From positions 62,443,798 to 62,507,797 of the forward strand of contig NC_089591.1 in NCBI RefSeq assembly GCF_019320115.1: a DNA stretch of 64,000 nt. The letters run 5' to 3'. The translations under genes and the position numbers were made by a program. Of this stretch, positions 33,301 through 43,797 are shown in pieces (the first letter of the stretch is position 1; each line of letters begins with the position of its first letter). Below the pieces are notes generated by a model, which made no database searches, was not told the DNA's origin, and was given only the letters and a program-made list of their open reading frames with translations. Source of the stretch: Miscanthus floridulus. Lineage: Eukaryota > Streptophyta > Magnoliopsida > Poales > Poaceae.

Positions 33301-35480
33301 ATTGATGAAGATGTTAGCCATAGAATCAAAGCAGGGTGGATGAAGTGACGCCAAGCATCTGGTGTCCTATGTGACAAAAGGGTACCACAGAAGCTAAAAG
33401 GCAAGTTTTATAGGACGACGATTAGGCCCGCTATGTTGTATGGTGCAGAATGTTGGCCTACGAAAAGACGACATGTTCAACAAATAAGTGTCACAAAAAT
33501 ACGGATGTTGCGTTGGATTTGCGGTTATACAAGAAGGGATCGAGTTCGGAACGATGATATACGTGATAGATTAGGGGTAGCACCAATTGAAGAAAAGCTT
33601 GTCCAACACCGGTTGAGATGGTTTGGACATGTCCAACGGAGACCTCCAGAGGCACCGGTGCGTAGTGGAATCCTAAGCCAGGATAGTAACGTGAAGAGAG
33701 GCAGAGGAAGACCGAAGTTGACTTGGGTAGCGGCAATAAAAGGAGACTTAAAAGGATGGAATATACCCAAAGACTTGGCCTTAGATAGGAGTGCTTGGAA
33801 AACAGTTATTCACGTGTCTGAACCTTGATTGCTTCTGCTGGGTTTCAACTCTAGCCTACCCCAACTTGTTTGGGACTTAAAGGCTTTGTTGTTGTTGTTG
33901 TTGTTGTATAAGAAATCATGTTTTTGTCTTGGAGCTAAAAGTATAGATGGTAGGCTATAAGAATCATTAGTCCAAAAATTGATCATTGAGAAAATACTGT
34001 TTCATGCTGCACAAATTAAGGGTGGGTTTCATGCCATCATGAATTTTACCTATAAATGTTCGAGGAACAACTCCAGGAAATTCTAAATGATCATACTGCA
34101 TAAAACCACGAAAAAAAACATAGTAAAAATCAATCAATAAATACCAGGATATTATACTAGACCAAATTTGGAGAGTTGCTAGCATTCTAGTAAGTTACCT
34201 TCTCGATGTGATAACTGTGATAAAGAATATCATGCGTGGCCTACCAAAAAAATCAATTATGTGATTAGCTCAATCACCAGAAATGCATGACAGTAAAGGT
34301 TTACTCTCAAGACAGAGAAGGTAAAACTATTCTATCAGATGAAGGGTAACAATGTAAAACTATGTATAGGTATAGTTAAACTTCATTCTCGGCAATGGAG
34401 AGGTATTCATCATTATACAATGAACAACAGAGACAGCACAGATTTCACGGGATAATCCCAGAAAAAATAAACATGTTGCTTTTCACACAAAGAGCACTGA
34501 AGCACAATATCCCATAAAAGAACTACAGTACCGCTTTTTTTCTGCATAATTGAGGTATGATATGAAACTTATTCTGTTTGGGATATGGAAATAAGACCTC
34601 TTCAAGTTATGAATAGGCAAATGCTGTAAGAATGCATCTGCATGACTGTTGCCATGGCAAAGAAACATGTACTCATCAACAGTAATAAATCCAACACTAT
34701 CAGGTGCAGTGCAGTTGAGTCCTTGGAAACAAAAAAGTTATGCAACTTAAGTCTTCTAAGACAAAGGACTCCTGCCATTTCCATTTTTTTAAAAGTTATT
34801 ACAGGACTTGTAATTGTGCAAAAGAAACACAAATTGGCATTCGATAATGTGAAACACTAGAAACTTGCACAACATATGTGGATATAATTGTAAAATGGGC
34901 ATGAATAAGCATGCCTGATTGCATATCAGTTACCAACAAATATAAAACAACTTGTACCAACTAAACATATTCAAATGCATTTAAAAAGATGTTGGCATTT
35001 TGCGCCATGACACTCCCTTAAAGTCACTGAGTTCATACAATAATTGCTGCAAAAGAAGTCTCAGACGCAACCGTGTTGAGCAGTAAATTAATCCACACCA
35101 TAGGATGAATAGCAGCGTCCCATAATTAGGTACAAGGGTTAATAAGCCCCACAAGTCAGAGTGGGAGGAGATGAGCCCACGAGGCACGCCAGGCGGGGGA
35201 TGAGGCTATCGACGGCCGCCGGAGGATGAGAAGGCGAGCATGCGATTGCGACCAATCCAGAACTCTAACAATGGACGAATGGAGCAACAATACTGCAACA
35301 AAACTACAAGGAAGGACTAGAGGCTGGAACCTGCACGTTGAAGCTCTCCTCCACCTTGGTGTAGGGCGCCATGACGGCGTAGAACGCGGCGATCGATCCG
35401 AGCATGAGGTCCCACCCCCACCGTGAGAGCCAGCCGCCGCCGCCGGCGGCGGCGGCAGCGGCGGGCTTGGGTCGGGGCAT
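21327..35480 (-). CDS. ALG12: ALG12: Dol-P-Man:Man7GlcNAc2-PP-dolichol alpha-1,6-mannosyltransferase
   Basis: The product, a GT22 ER-membrane enzyme, adds the eighth mannose (alpha-1,6) to the lipid-linked N-glycan precursor on the lumenal side; the Arabidopsis homologue is EBS4. I assembled 19 GT-AG exons: 35331-35480, 34199-34240, 34050-34095, 32665-32751, 32373-32428, 31721-31838, 31539-31597, 31266-31337, 30405-30468, 30205-30308, 29933-30004, 29394-29480, 23845-23912, 23600-23668, 23425-23507, 23082-23172, 21789-21854, 21532-21625, 21327-21407. They total 1509 bp, or 502 aa, the usual length for the family. Landmarks are [11 protein letters not shown] (exon 1), [14 protein letters not shown] (exon 3), [16 protein letters not shown] (exon 6), LPHK|ELRF (split by intron 12), SYNNYPGG (exon 15) and [26 protein letters not shown] sequence (exon 16). 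No stop or frameshift is present. Least certain is the exon 10 donor, chosen as GGGT|GTATCC to keep phase with exon 11. Confidence 0.93.
22057..22703. mobile_element. Possible MULE-like insertion in ALG12 intron 16
   Basis: A GC-rich block of about 650 bp sits in an AT-rich intron. Its left end CACCCAGGATGAAGCACGCC resembles the complement of its right end (CACCAGGACGACGCACCC), with about three quarters identity over 33 bp. The interior includes TTAGGGTTTCGGGTTGGGGT, like a plant 5' UTR telobox, and gene-like GC-rich sequence. I found no clear target duplication, so this is tentative. Confidence 0.35.
23938..24147 (-). repeat. 3' LTR of intronic copia element
   Basis: 210 bp, TGATAG...TAACA, adjoining the polypurine tract. 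It lacks one AG pair that is present in the other LTR. Confidence 0.9.
23972..24811 (-). pseudogene. Copia RNase H, out of frame with pol
   Basis: This frame carries the expected RNase [11 protein letters not shown], the SAEAEYRA motif, YCDNVSA and the [11 protein letters not shown] end (about 24751-24160). It runs through the G-tract and into the LTR. It is offset from the RT frame by the one-base deletion near 24811. Confidence 0.85.
24148..24163 (-). other. Polypurine tract, uninterrupted run of 16 G
   Basis: The plus strand carries 16 consecutive C directly next to the LTR end ACA at 24147. On the element's strand this is a pure G run abutting TGTTAGAG, in the exact place of the PPT. The exact length may be affected by sequencing. 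Confidence 0.7.
24790..28587 (-). pseudogene. Copia gag-pol polyprotein frame (nearly intact)
   Basis: One open frame spans the UBN2-type gag (about 28580-28080), a glycine/arginine-rich linker, protease with VVDSGATSH (about 27530), the GAG-pre-integrase zinc region with LGHP (about 27130), the integrase core with the DDE region (about 26970-26560), a proline-rich spacer and RT with LLYVDDI (about 25100). No CX2CX4HX4C knuckle is evident in gag; [12 protein letters not shown] may replace it. The frame stays open to 24193. From about 24811, however, it departs from the expected RNase H sequence because one base is missing after the ALQY motif. The first codon has no ATG, consistent with a lost connection upstream. 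Confidence 0.85.
28484..28969 (-). pseudogene. Copia gag N-terminal part, with early stop and frameshift
   Basis: An ATG at 28969 opens a frame that hits TAG at codon 17 (28919-28921), where glutamine is likely. It then continues as an alanine/glutamate/glutamine-rich coiled-coil-like region (about 28910-28620). Near 28590 the frame no longer matches the following gag domain, so a small indel is present. This upstream part cannot be joined to the long polyprotein frame without frame correction. Confidence 0.6.
29100..29111 (-). other. Primer-binding site of intronic copia element
   Basis: The minus strand reads TGGTATCACGC directly after the LTR, close to the initiator-Met primer site TGGTATCAGAGC. 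Confidence 0.65.
29112..29323 (-). repeat. 5' LTR of intronic copia element
   Basis: 212 bp, near-identical partner of 23938-24147, followed on the minus strand by the primer-binding site. Confidence 0.9.
30695..30995 (-). mobile_element. tRNA-derived SINE (Au-like) in ALG12 intron 8
   Basis: The minus strand starts AGGGCGGGCCTGGTGCAAGC and contains Pol III box A (TGGTGCAAGCGG) and box B (GGTTCGAGTCA), then the GAGGGTAAGGCTTGCCACTG body typical of grass Au SINEs. A perfect 21-bp target duplication beginning TGCTGAACGTCTGAG flanks it (30674-30694 and 30996-31016). An L1 3' fragment is inserted in it at 30751-30883. Confidence 0.85.
30751..30883 (-). mobile_element. 5'-truncated L1 LINE 3' end nested in the SINE
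   Basis: The minus strand ends CGCAGCGCTCCTGCGTTTTC then a short A run (plus-strand T run at 30750-30757), the usual grass L1 3' end. It is flanked by a 14- to 16-bp duplication of SINE sequence (GTCAGTGGCAAGCC at 30736-30749 and 30885-30898), the sign of target-primed insertion. Confidence 0.75.
32501..32621. mobile_element. MITE, CAGCCTGTTCG family, in ALG12 intron 4
   Basis: Ends CAGCCTGTTCGCTTGC and CCCGAACAGGCTG are inverted complements over 11 bp, 121 bp apart. The internal CGTAAACGATCGTAAATTT is shared with the copies at 19925, 38449 and 41396. Confidence 0.65.
32840..33907 (+). mobile_element. RTE-type LINE, 5'-truncated, in ALG12 intron 3
   Basis: Plus-strand pieces cover the second half of an RTE-clade reverse transcriptase: [32 protein letters not shown] with the FADD catalytic box (about 33055-33085), then RYLGSML and GWMK. 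After a stop comes [15 protein letters not shown] and the C-terminal GRGRPKLTW region up to a stop at 33826-33828. The element ends in TTGTTGTTG repeats (33889-33907), the usual 3' end of this clade. Several stops and frame changes interrupt it. It is antisense to ALG12. Confidence 0.85.
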
Positions 35481-35744
35481 GGGCGGGAGCTGAGGGTCGA
35501 CTGAGGAGCGGCGGGCGGAGGATCCGGCACTCCGGCAGAGACAGAGTGAGCAGCCGGCGGCGTCGACCTCGCCGTTGTGTGCGCGGAGTTAGTGGAAGGC
35601 CTTGTCGGGCTCTTGTTGTTAGGCCTGGCCCAATGTAAGTCAACAGCCCAGTTAAGCTAGGCTATAGCAAACGGCCCTCCTTGCATGCTGGTTGTTGCGG
35701 GCCGCCTTGCTACTGCTACTGCTGTGCGCATACCCGTTCATGTT

Positions 35745-35880
35745 AGCGTATTTTCTGTGACAAAAAGTTCGTGTTCGCCATAAAGGTACCCCCATTCATG
35801 CTGTTGTATATTTTTTTCAAAGGTCATGCTGTTGTATTTTCTGACAAAAAAATCATGTTCATCATAAAGGTACCCATCAT
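35745..35880. repeat. Diverged tandem duplication
   Basis: Two copies share GTATTTTCTG, ACAAAAA and CATAAAGGTACCC in order, about 85 bp apart. Confidence 0.5.
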
Positions 35881-36336
35881 TCTCAACAACTTAATTCCAT
35901 AACATTTTTTATTTCTATCACACCGATATTCGTGTCGAAACTCATATTTCTTCTTGTGGTAATAAACTTCAGACAAGGGGTCATCTTTTGTGCTATTTAT
36001 GTACAAGCTGCTAGCTGCGTTCCCGACCGCGAATAAGTCTCAAAGTTCTACCTTCCCGATGCATTCAGTCAGATATTCACGAACATGCATGTGAATAATG
36101 GAAGTTTGTCTGAGAGCTCATGTTGGTTTACTTGCATGCTCGCAGCAACTGCTGTGGTGCAGTTTCGCAATCATTAGCAGCTGCACGCATGATGAGCAAC
36201 GTGCTGGCTTCTTTGTACAATTAACCCCACGTGATTACCAATGTGTGTACTGCCTACAGGGCTACAGGCCACTGCAGCAAGCGAGCAAGGTGGCCTGGCC
36301 TCGCTTTCTGTGCCTTATTACATGCATGGCAGCCAT

Positions 36337-36589
36337 GGCCTCGTTTATTGCGAAAAAAAGTGAACATAGTACTATTTTCGTCTTATTTGATAAATATTGT
36401 CCAATCGTCTTATTTGATAAATATTGTCCAATCGTGGATCAACTAAGCTCAAAAGATTCATCTCGTGATTTCCAACTAAACTGTGTAATTAGTTATTTTT
36501 TTTACCTACATTTAATACTCCATACAAGCGGTTAAAAATTGATGTGATGGAGAGAGAGTGAAAAATTTGAATGGCATCTAAACCAGGCC
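36337..36589. mobile_element. MITE, GGCCTTGTTTA family
   Basis: Ends GGCCTCGTTTA and TAAACCAGGCC are inverted complements with one change. The interior matches the reverse complement of the copy at 40856-41097. A 27-bp unit (CGTCTTATTTGATAAATATT...) is tandemly doubled at 36379-36432. Confidence 0.65.
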
Positions 36590-36772
36590 CATGTCTAAAG
36601 GCTTTAAGCAGGCACGCGTACCCGTTCCAACAGTATCAGATGTGTTCTGACGCATCATGCATGTGTAACAAAAGTCTCCAGTAGATTAGGATGGACCTTG
36701 CAGCTACTGCTGATTCATTGATTGATTACTTTCTACAAACGTAAAGCTTTGCACGCCCGCGCGCATCGATCT

Positions 36773-39700
36773 CTAGAGCGACGTGAAAGCGCAGCTGCCA
36801 CTGTGGTCGGCGTCGGCGTCGTCGCTGCAGGGGGAATGCGTGTGGCGGCCCTCGTAGGTGGTGATCACCATGCGGCAGTCCTCCGACAGCCTCTCCACTC
36901 GCTTCTTCACGCGGCAGTTGCTGTGGGTGCACCGGTAGTAGCTCCTGGAAGTACGCACGCAAAGTGATAATTTAAAGCCAACTGAAACCACAAATTAAAT
37001 TATGAAGTTTAAAGCTTTGAAACAATTCGTGCTTGTATATGAATCTAGCTGCACCAAGTTAGAGGAAGACCTCCTTGGCCTCTGAAGATCGACCAAGCAC
37101 TAGTAAGCACTGTCAAGCTGAATATATCCAGTTTTTTTTCCCTGTTCAAATCTAGTGATTCATACTGAAAAAAATCTCACTTCCCAAGAAGTTACAGTTT
37201 CCAATTTAACCAAATATATACAAAAAATTACTAACATTTATGATACCAAATAAATATTTTTAGATTAATTATGAAATATACTTTTAAAGTAAACCTACTT
37301 CAAGACATAGTTGTTGATAAGATTTTCTATAAACTTGATCAAACTTAAGAAAGTTTGACTCATCCCAAACCTAGAATTGCTTTTGGATGGAGGGAAAAAA
37401 ATGGTTGGTGACATATTTCACCATGCTGGGTATCTAATGGAAATAATGACAAGTTATCAATTTTTGGGACCCCAATATGTGGTTTCAAACTTTCAATCAG
37501 GGTTGTCAGGATCCTGATCGTGATCTTAGAATCGTATATCTTATACAGTCCTACCAAGCCGAAATGGTACCATTCCCGCCATGTATCCCAAATTTCATAG
37601 TATATTGATCCTATTCGAAAATTCCACACGATCTCATAAGATCTTTAGATCTTACAATACATAATATTGATATAGATGACCTTAGAAGTGATTGGGTTTT
37701 GATAAATATTATTTAAGGCTAAGGTGGATTGAAATTTACGAAAATCCAATTAAATCTTACCTAGAATCCTGATTTTAACAACCTTTGTTTCAATTATGCA
37801 TGAGAACTCACGAAAAAAAATTATTCTTCCAGAATGATAATTTTACAAGGCAGGTTGAATGCGTGGTGGAGTTTTAATTGTACACTAGGCTACTATTTGT
37901 ATTTTCTGTGAATTTTAATTGGCCAGTAGTATATATGCATGGGTGATTGTATTCTGGCACTCATCAAAAGCATTCTCATGAGATGAAAACATATAAACAG
38001 GGCATATAGATTCAGCCTCTATACCGTCTAGGCCTCGATCTACTACCAAAAGGAAACACTTACAAGAACACATGTAGCCTGAACAAAATTCAAAGAGACT
38101 ACGGGCCAACAATCATGGACAGGTCGGCCTGCGTGCCTTTCCTACGGCACATCGAGTGTCTGAAGAAATTGTGTTGTGAATATGTGTGCACCATTTTGCA
38201 TTTGTCCCAGCGCATGCATATGCACTCGTTCCTGTTCATGCGTGTGTCCTATTGCTACAGATCATGAATGATGATATGTTTTACTAGTGCATGCTGACAT
38301 GCCGTAGACGGCGTGCATGATCAGAACTTAGACCAAGCAGGAAGAAAATTAAAAGATGTCTTTTACAGATCCTTTAAACTGATACTTTTAGAGTTCCAGC
38401 AACTATGCATGAATGCATCTGTCCTTTCATTTTGTAGTATTCCATTGTCAGCCTGCTCGGTTGGCTGATTCATATCGTTGCTGGTTCGTGAAGAAGTACT
38501 TGCTGACTGGTTTGTGTGAAAGAGAAATATTGTTTCGGCTGAAAATTTACGATCGTTTACGACAAGCCACAGCCAAACCAAACGTACAGGCTGTGTGACT
38601 CTTCTCCTTTGGGAAAAAGGTTGCTTGGTGTGGCTTTCTGCACCAACATTTTGGCGAATGCATGGCATTTTTGGGTGAAACAAAAGAGAAACACTTAAAT
38701 AAAATAAACATAGCAGATCTGCCTTTTGTACATCATCTATCGCTGATGCTGCCACAAAAACGTGCATAATGTCATATTACTAAATAAACAACTTAGCCAT
38801 AAAGTTACTTAATTATAATATTATATAGACGGCACCTTAGGTGTATATATCTGAGCTAATTTAGTACCCAGGTAGTGTTTAGTTGGCAAAATGGTACTGC
38901 AGCACTTTCGTTGTTATTTGACAATTAGTGTCCAATTATAGTCTAATTAGGCTTAAAAGATTCGTCTCATGAATTTCGTCTAAACTATGTAATTAGTTTT
39001 ATTTTTTATTCATATTTAATGCTTCATGCATGCGTCCAAAGATTCGATGTGACGGAAAATCTTGAAAAATTTTGCAAAATGAAAGGGAACTAAACAGGCT
39101 CCCAGCCTATTTGGTTCATGATAATATGTTGCATATGTTATAAAACTCAACAAAACAGTTTCCCCTTGTAAACACAAATAAAAGTATTGCCAAGCACATC
39201 AATTTGGACGACACTCACTCGTCCGACAATATTCCATATGATATATTATTAGCAACCTTGATCTTTCACATGGATAAGCTAGTTGAACAATATCATAAAT
39301 GCCCATGGAATCAATCTTTCCTATGATCGGTCAATGAAGCTAGGCATCAATCTTTGTTATTACTGCCCTTTTCTCAAAATGTGAATTTGCATGGTTCACA
39401 TATAGACTTGTATATAAAATTGCTTGCTCATATAGAATGTAATTTATTTTTGCAAAAATATAAGCGATAAATTTTCGATATGGACATATGGCCAGTCTAA
39501 AAAGTTAAAGAATATATATGTGTGCTCAAACTTTAAAAATTTATGGATCTCAACCTAAGTTGTTGGTTTGATTTCAATTTTCACTGTTTAGCTGATTTCA
39601 GAAATTGACAAATTAAAACAACTCATTTTTTTGAAAGGAATTTAAACAACTCAATTCCCATAGTAGCAGTGGGGAAAATTCATGTTCGGAAAGAGGCATT

Positions 39701-40602
39701 AGGGTTAGGATCGCCATATATATACTATATATATACATATATTGCTGCGTATACCTTGGATGGAGGCTGTTCTTGACAACCTTCTGGCCGTACTTCCTCC
39801 ACTTGTAGCCGTCGTCCAACACGTCCACGTCGCTCCTGGTCTGGAAGCAGAACCTCGGTTCCCTCATCTTCCTCCTCACCTTCATCCGTCCTCCTTTCTG
39901 CCCCGCCGCCGCCGGGCCCTTCCACCTGCTCACCTCATCAACAACAGATGTAGATATTCTCCCAATCAGTTCGTCAGCGCGAGAACGACCCCCCGCCCAG
40001 CACTACAAACCCTAACATTCGGTCAACCACACTACTCAACTATTGCTCCCAAGCGTGCAAGAATCAACAACAACAAGTGGGTTATGGTGAGGTCATACGT
40101 ACCAATTGCAGGAACTTGGGCCGTTGCATGTGGTGGTGGTACTAGCGATCTCGGAGGCGGCTTTCGCCACCGAGGTGCGGCCCGCCTGCTAAAACCAAGA
40201 TTACAAGGATCGATCAAGGAACAGCCCAGATCAGCAAGTCATTTAACCAGCTGGGCGCACGGGACAAGGGATCACGGGAGTCGCTTCATTTACCTCGCCG
40301 GCATCGAGCGCCGCGAAGCCGGTGGTGGTGGTCTTCTCGCAGGTGGCGGCGGCGGAGGCGGCGGAGGGGCAGAACGGGATGCCGGGAAGCAGCAGCGGGT
40401 ACAGGAGGCCGCCGTGGTGGTGGTGATCCGAAGAGAGCATCACGCCATGATTATTCGCAGACTGCTCCTGGACCAACGGCATCTGCAGAAGCTTGTGCTG
40501 GTTCGGCAGCGGGGCAATAAGAGGATGCGGAGGGGCGCATGGACTGAGCGCGTAGAGGCTAGCAGGAAGGAAGGTCTCCAACAGCTGGCTGCTCCCCTCC
40601 AT
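36773..40602 (-). CDS. WRKY12: WRKY transcription factor, group IIc, WRKY12-like
   Basis: Four exons join in phase: 40294-40602, 40103-40185, 39755-39925 and 36773-36944, giving 735 bp, 244 aa. The start is the ATG at 40602 (MEGSSQ). Residues 1-130 are low-complexity with a histidine run. The single WRKY domain begins [16 protein letters not shown] and has a zinc finger CX4C (CTHSNC), 23 residues, then HTH, as in group IIc. The intron after HPR, inside the WRKY domain, sits at the position conserved in this group. The flanking [20 protein letters not shown] and [18 protein letters not shown] blocks match AtWRKY12. By family knowledge WRKY12 binds W-boxes, represses secondary-wall thickening in pith and affects flowering; here that role is inferred. 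Intron 3 is 2810 bp and holds two MITEs. Orthology to WRKY12 rather than WRKY13 is likely but not proven. Confidence 0.92.
38449..38593. mobile_element. MITE, CAGCCTGTTCG family, in WRKY intron 3
   Basis: CAGCCTGCTCGGTTGG at the left and GTACAGGCTG at the right, with an internal AAATTTACGATCGTTTACGA shared with sister copies. Confidence 0.55.
38871..39105. mobile_element. MITE, TGTTTAGTT family, in WRKY intron 3
   Basis: GGTAGTGTTTAGTTGGCAAAAT at the left mirrors ATTTTGC...GAACTAAACAGGCTCC at the right. The interior CTAATTAGGCTTAAAAGATTCGTCTC is common to several grass MITEs in this window (43470, 44110). Confidence 0.6.
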
Positions 40603-40855
40603 GCACGCATATAACAAGATCGACCGTGCAGGTGTGGGTTGTGGTGGTGGTGATCAATTGATCGATGGATCAGGATCAAAGAGGTATTGGGGGCATGAGT
40701 GAGCGAGTATGGGAGAGAAAGAAAGTGGTGGACAAGCTTGAGCTTGGTATGGTAGCTGGACAGGGACAGCCCCTTTAAAGAGCCTTTTCCTCAGATGGTG
40801 GTGTGATGGCAGTACCTGTTCCTGTAGCGGTATTGTACGGAGTAAGCGTACACTT
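40603..40855 (-). promoter_or_regulatory. WRKY12-like proximal upstream region
   Basis: About 250 bp separate the start codon from a MITE. A TTTAAAGG sequence on the minus strand near 40770-40780 could act as a TATA-like element. No further motif is claimed. Confidence 0.3.
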
Positions 40856-41097
40856 GGGCCTTGTTTAGATGCCATCCAAATTTCAAGTTTTTTCATTCTC
40901 TCTCAATCACATCAATTTTTAGCTACTTGCATGGAGTATTAAATGTAGGTAAAAAAATAACTAATTACACAGTTTAGTTGGAAATTACGAGATGAATCTT
41001 TTGAGCCTAGTTGGTCCATGATTGGATAATATTTACCAAATAAGACGAAAAGTGGTACTATTTATCGGGTTCAAAAAAATTTGCAGTGAACAAGCCC
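40856..41097. mobile_element. MITE, GGGCCTTGTTTA family, upstream of WRKY12-like gene
   Basis: GGGCCTTGTTTAGATGCCAT at the left and a right end complementary to GGGCTTGTTCACTGC, 242 bp apart. The interior matches the reverse complement of 36337-36589. Confidence 0.6.
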
Positions 41098-41395
41098 TTG
41101 GCCGGAATTAAGAAATTTTGACTTCTTTTAAGTCTAGATTGCATTCTTTTTTGATGGAGGGAGTACGATATTAGCAAGGTGGTCTAAACATTAGTGGAGA
41201 ATCAAAATTAACGAGAAACAAAAACTCTACTCTTATTTCGATCATTCATATATATGTGACACTCCTTTTTAGGACACCATACTAGTTCTAGGTTAGAGTT
41301 GCACTTTTTAGAACAGTGTTTGAATTCTAGAATCGCATTCATCTCTGGATGGAAGGAGTAGAAGCATACTTCCTCCGCCCACAAAGAAAGACCTT

Positions 41396-41525
41396 CGGCC
41401 TGTTCGCTTGGTCGTAAACTGATCGTAAATTTTCAGTTAGAATAGTATTTTTCTCTTATATCAAACCAGTCAGCAGTAATAATTCATGATCGTATACGAT
41501 CATTTCAGCCCCAGCCGAACAGGCT
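41396..41525. mobile_element. MITE, CAGCCTGTTCG family
   Basis: CGGCCTGTTCGCTTGG and CCGAACAGGCTG ends, with an internal TAAACTGATCGTAAATTTTC. Confidence 0.6.
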
Positions 41526-41688
41526 GCTTATAGCATTCAAAAACTGTCCTAAAGAAAGACACGCTACGGCACTATTTGACACTGTTTCACACTATATATA
41601 TCAGTGTCCTCTAGTATTTTTATGGGGCATCTAAGTCATTTTGCTGCTTAATCTTTAATAATTGGTGCTACATATACTCGACTGACTT

Positions 41689-42026
41689 AGGAGATGTTTG
41701 GTTCTTTAGTCGCTCCTAAAATTCATGTCACATCGAATGTTTAAATACTAATAAGGAGCATTAAATATAGATTAATTACAAAACCAATTATATAAATGGA
41801 GGCTAATTTCCGAGACGATTTTTTAAGTCTAATTAATCTGTCATTAGCACATGTTTACTGTAGTATCACGTTGTCAAATCATGGACTAATTAGGCTTAAA
41901 AGATTCGTCTCGCAAATTAGTCTTAAGTTATGCAATTAGTTTTATAATTAGTCTATATTTAATACTCCATACATGTGTCTAAACATTCGATGTAACAGAA
42001 ATTTTAGGAATTAACCAAACAACCCG
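41689..42026. mobile_element. MITE, TGTTTGGTT family
   Basis: GGAGATGTTTGGTTCTTTAG at the left and a right end complementary to GGGTTGTTTGGTTAATTCC. Near 41850-41900 it carries ATTAGCACATGTTTACTGTAG, which is shared with 43470-43797. Confidence 0.6.
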
Positions 42027-43252
42027 TTAGTTGGACCGAGGGAGTGTGCTACTGGAGTGGTGGATCAGGGCACAAGAATGCAGTAATTGTACCTTTTGTT
42101 CCCTGCAAATTGCTCAATAATTGTGGGGCATCCCACTCTCCCACGCCAAGGAAGTTCGGACACACTCGATGTGTAAAGCCTGCATTACATTTGTGTCCAA
42201 CGTACTCCGTGCTCTTTTTCACTGACTACTTTCGTACTCATTGTGGCAAAATACCTGTCATTCTCGCTTTTCGAGAAATAACTTTGACTAATTTTATATT
42301 AAAAATATTAATATTTATGATACATATTACACATATTTTCTATAAATATAGTCGAACCTGTGGCACATAAATAAAAAACGACAGATAATATAGAACAGCG
42401 AGAGTATCTGTCAACAGAGGTAGCTTGTTACACAAACACCATAAACGTGCTTGTGGATGCTCATTGGCAGAGTACTAAAACGCAATAAACGTATATACTC
42501 CTACGACGTGCATGCTTTGCATGCAGTGGTACGAACATTATGGTACAGCTGACCGCTGACACAACGGTCCATGGCCATGCCAGTTACTATTCGTAAAAGG
42601 AATCATGCTAGATATATATACAGTAAGCTCAGGAGAGAGGGAAAAAAAAAAGAATCATGTCTACACAGAATTATGCATGCCCGATGCTGTACAACAGAGG
42701 AAATGACTCAATGAGCCATGCATGCACGCAGCTAGCGTTCGTACCAATCATATGCCTGCAGTGGCGCGGCAAGTGGCTGCTGTGTGGTCATGGTGCATGA
42801 TACGCCGATTGAAAACTAGAGCGTCGTTCTCATCTCATGGGGCAAAGTGGTGGGCCTAACACGCCATTGCCAAGAGCTGAGCAGCCAGCCAGGCAGCCAT
42901 GCATGACCAACCAAACGCATAGATCGCAGGCTCGCAGCATGCCGTTGCAGAGGCAAATGAAGCACTAGCCACGCTGGTGGCCTGGTCGTCACAACTCACA
43001 CTGTACTGGTGTTTCCAGATTACGAGCTGCCGCTGAGCTGAGTGTGCTGAGGCAGTTGCAGGGGGAGAGGGGAATTTTGTTATCATTGCAGCTGCTGTAA
43101 AAAAAGCCTCTTCTTCAGGGCCATCAGCCATATGCCTTCCCCCGCTCTCCGCGCCAAACTATGGGCCCACTTGCTGATAGCTTGTGCATGCATACGTGCC
43201 CAGCGCCCGTCTGTCCAGCTAGTGCCCTTTGCCTTGCACAGATGCACTGCCT

Positions 43253-43303
43253 CCCAAGTCCCAAGTCCCAAGTCCCAAGTCCCAAGTCCCAAATCCCAAA
43301 TCC
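43253..43303. repeat. 7-bp tandem repeat (CCCAAGT)n
   Basis: Five CCCAAGT units followed by CCCAAAT variants. Confidence 0.9.
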
Positions 43304-43469
43304 AACGCAAGTTTAATTTGTGCAGGATTGCACTGTGATCAGTGTGATTGAGCTGATGGAGATATCCAAGTGCAGTGATGTGTGATGATGCGCGCGGATA
43401 GTTCATGAAGTCAGATCGGAAGACATACGATCGAGCAGTGCAGCACTACAGTCCGTTGGCACATGTTAT

Positions 43470-43797
43470 AGGTGTTTGGATCCGGTGACTAAAATTTAGG
43501 AGGTGTCACGTGAGGGTGTCGTACGGGATGTTTGATACTAATAAAAAACTAAATTACAGAATCCGTCAGTACTCCACGAGACGAATTTATTAAGCCTAAT
43601 CAATCCGTCATTAGCACATGTTTACTGTAGCACTACATTGTCAAATCATGGCCTAATTAGGCTTAAAAAGATTCGTCTCGCAAATTAGTCGCAAGCTATG
43701 TAATTAATTTCGTAATTAATTTATATTTAATACTTTATACATGTGTCTAAATATTCGATGGGACAACTACTAAAGTTTAGGAGGAGAAACCAATCAC
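43470..43797. mobile_element. MITE related to 41689-42026
   Basis: AGGTGTTTGGATCCGGTGAC at the left. The right end, TAAAGTTTAGGAGGAGAAACCA, is only loosely complementary. The core is shared with 41689-42026. Confidence 0.5.

Larger units (their letters stand above)
35481..36772. other. ALG12 5' flank / WRKY 3' flank
   Basis: The ALG12 promoter and 5' UTR should lie here; no clear TATA box can be assigned. It contains a diverged tandem duplication (about 35745-35880; unit about 85 bp with shared ATAAAGGTACCC) and a MITE (36337-36589). No other gene is evident. Confidence 0.5.

Noticed and set aside
33491..33770. Minus-strand frames over the RTE LINE
   Set aside because: Antisense shadows of the LINE RT C-terminal region.
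42856..43131. 91-codon minus-strand frame upstream of WRKY12-like gene
   Set aside because: No domain, no splice context, ordinary composition; not supported as a gene.
43253..43303. Regular short repeats as a possible CRISPR-like array
   Set aside because: Contiguous 7-bp units without spacers in a plant genome; a simple minisatellite.
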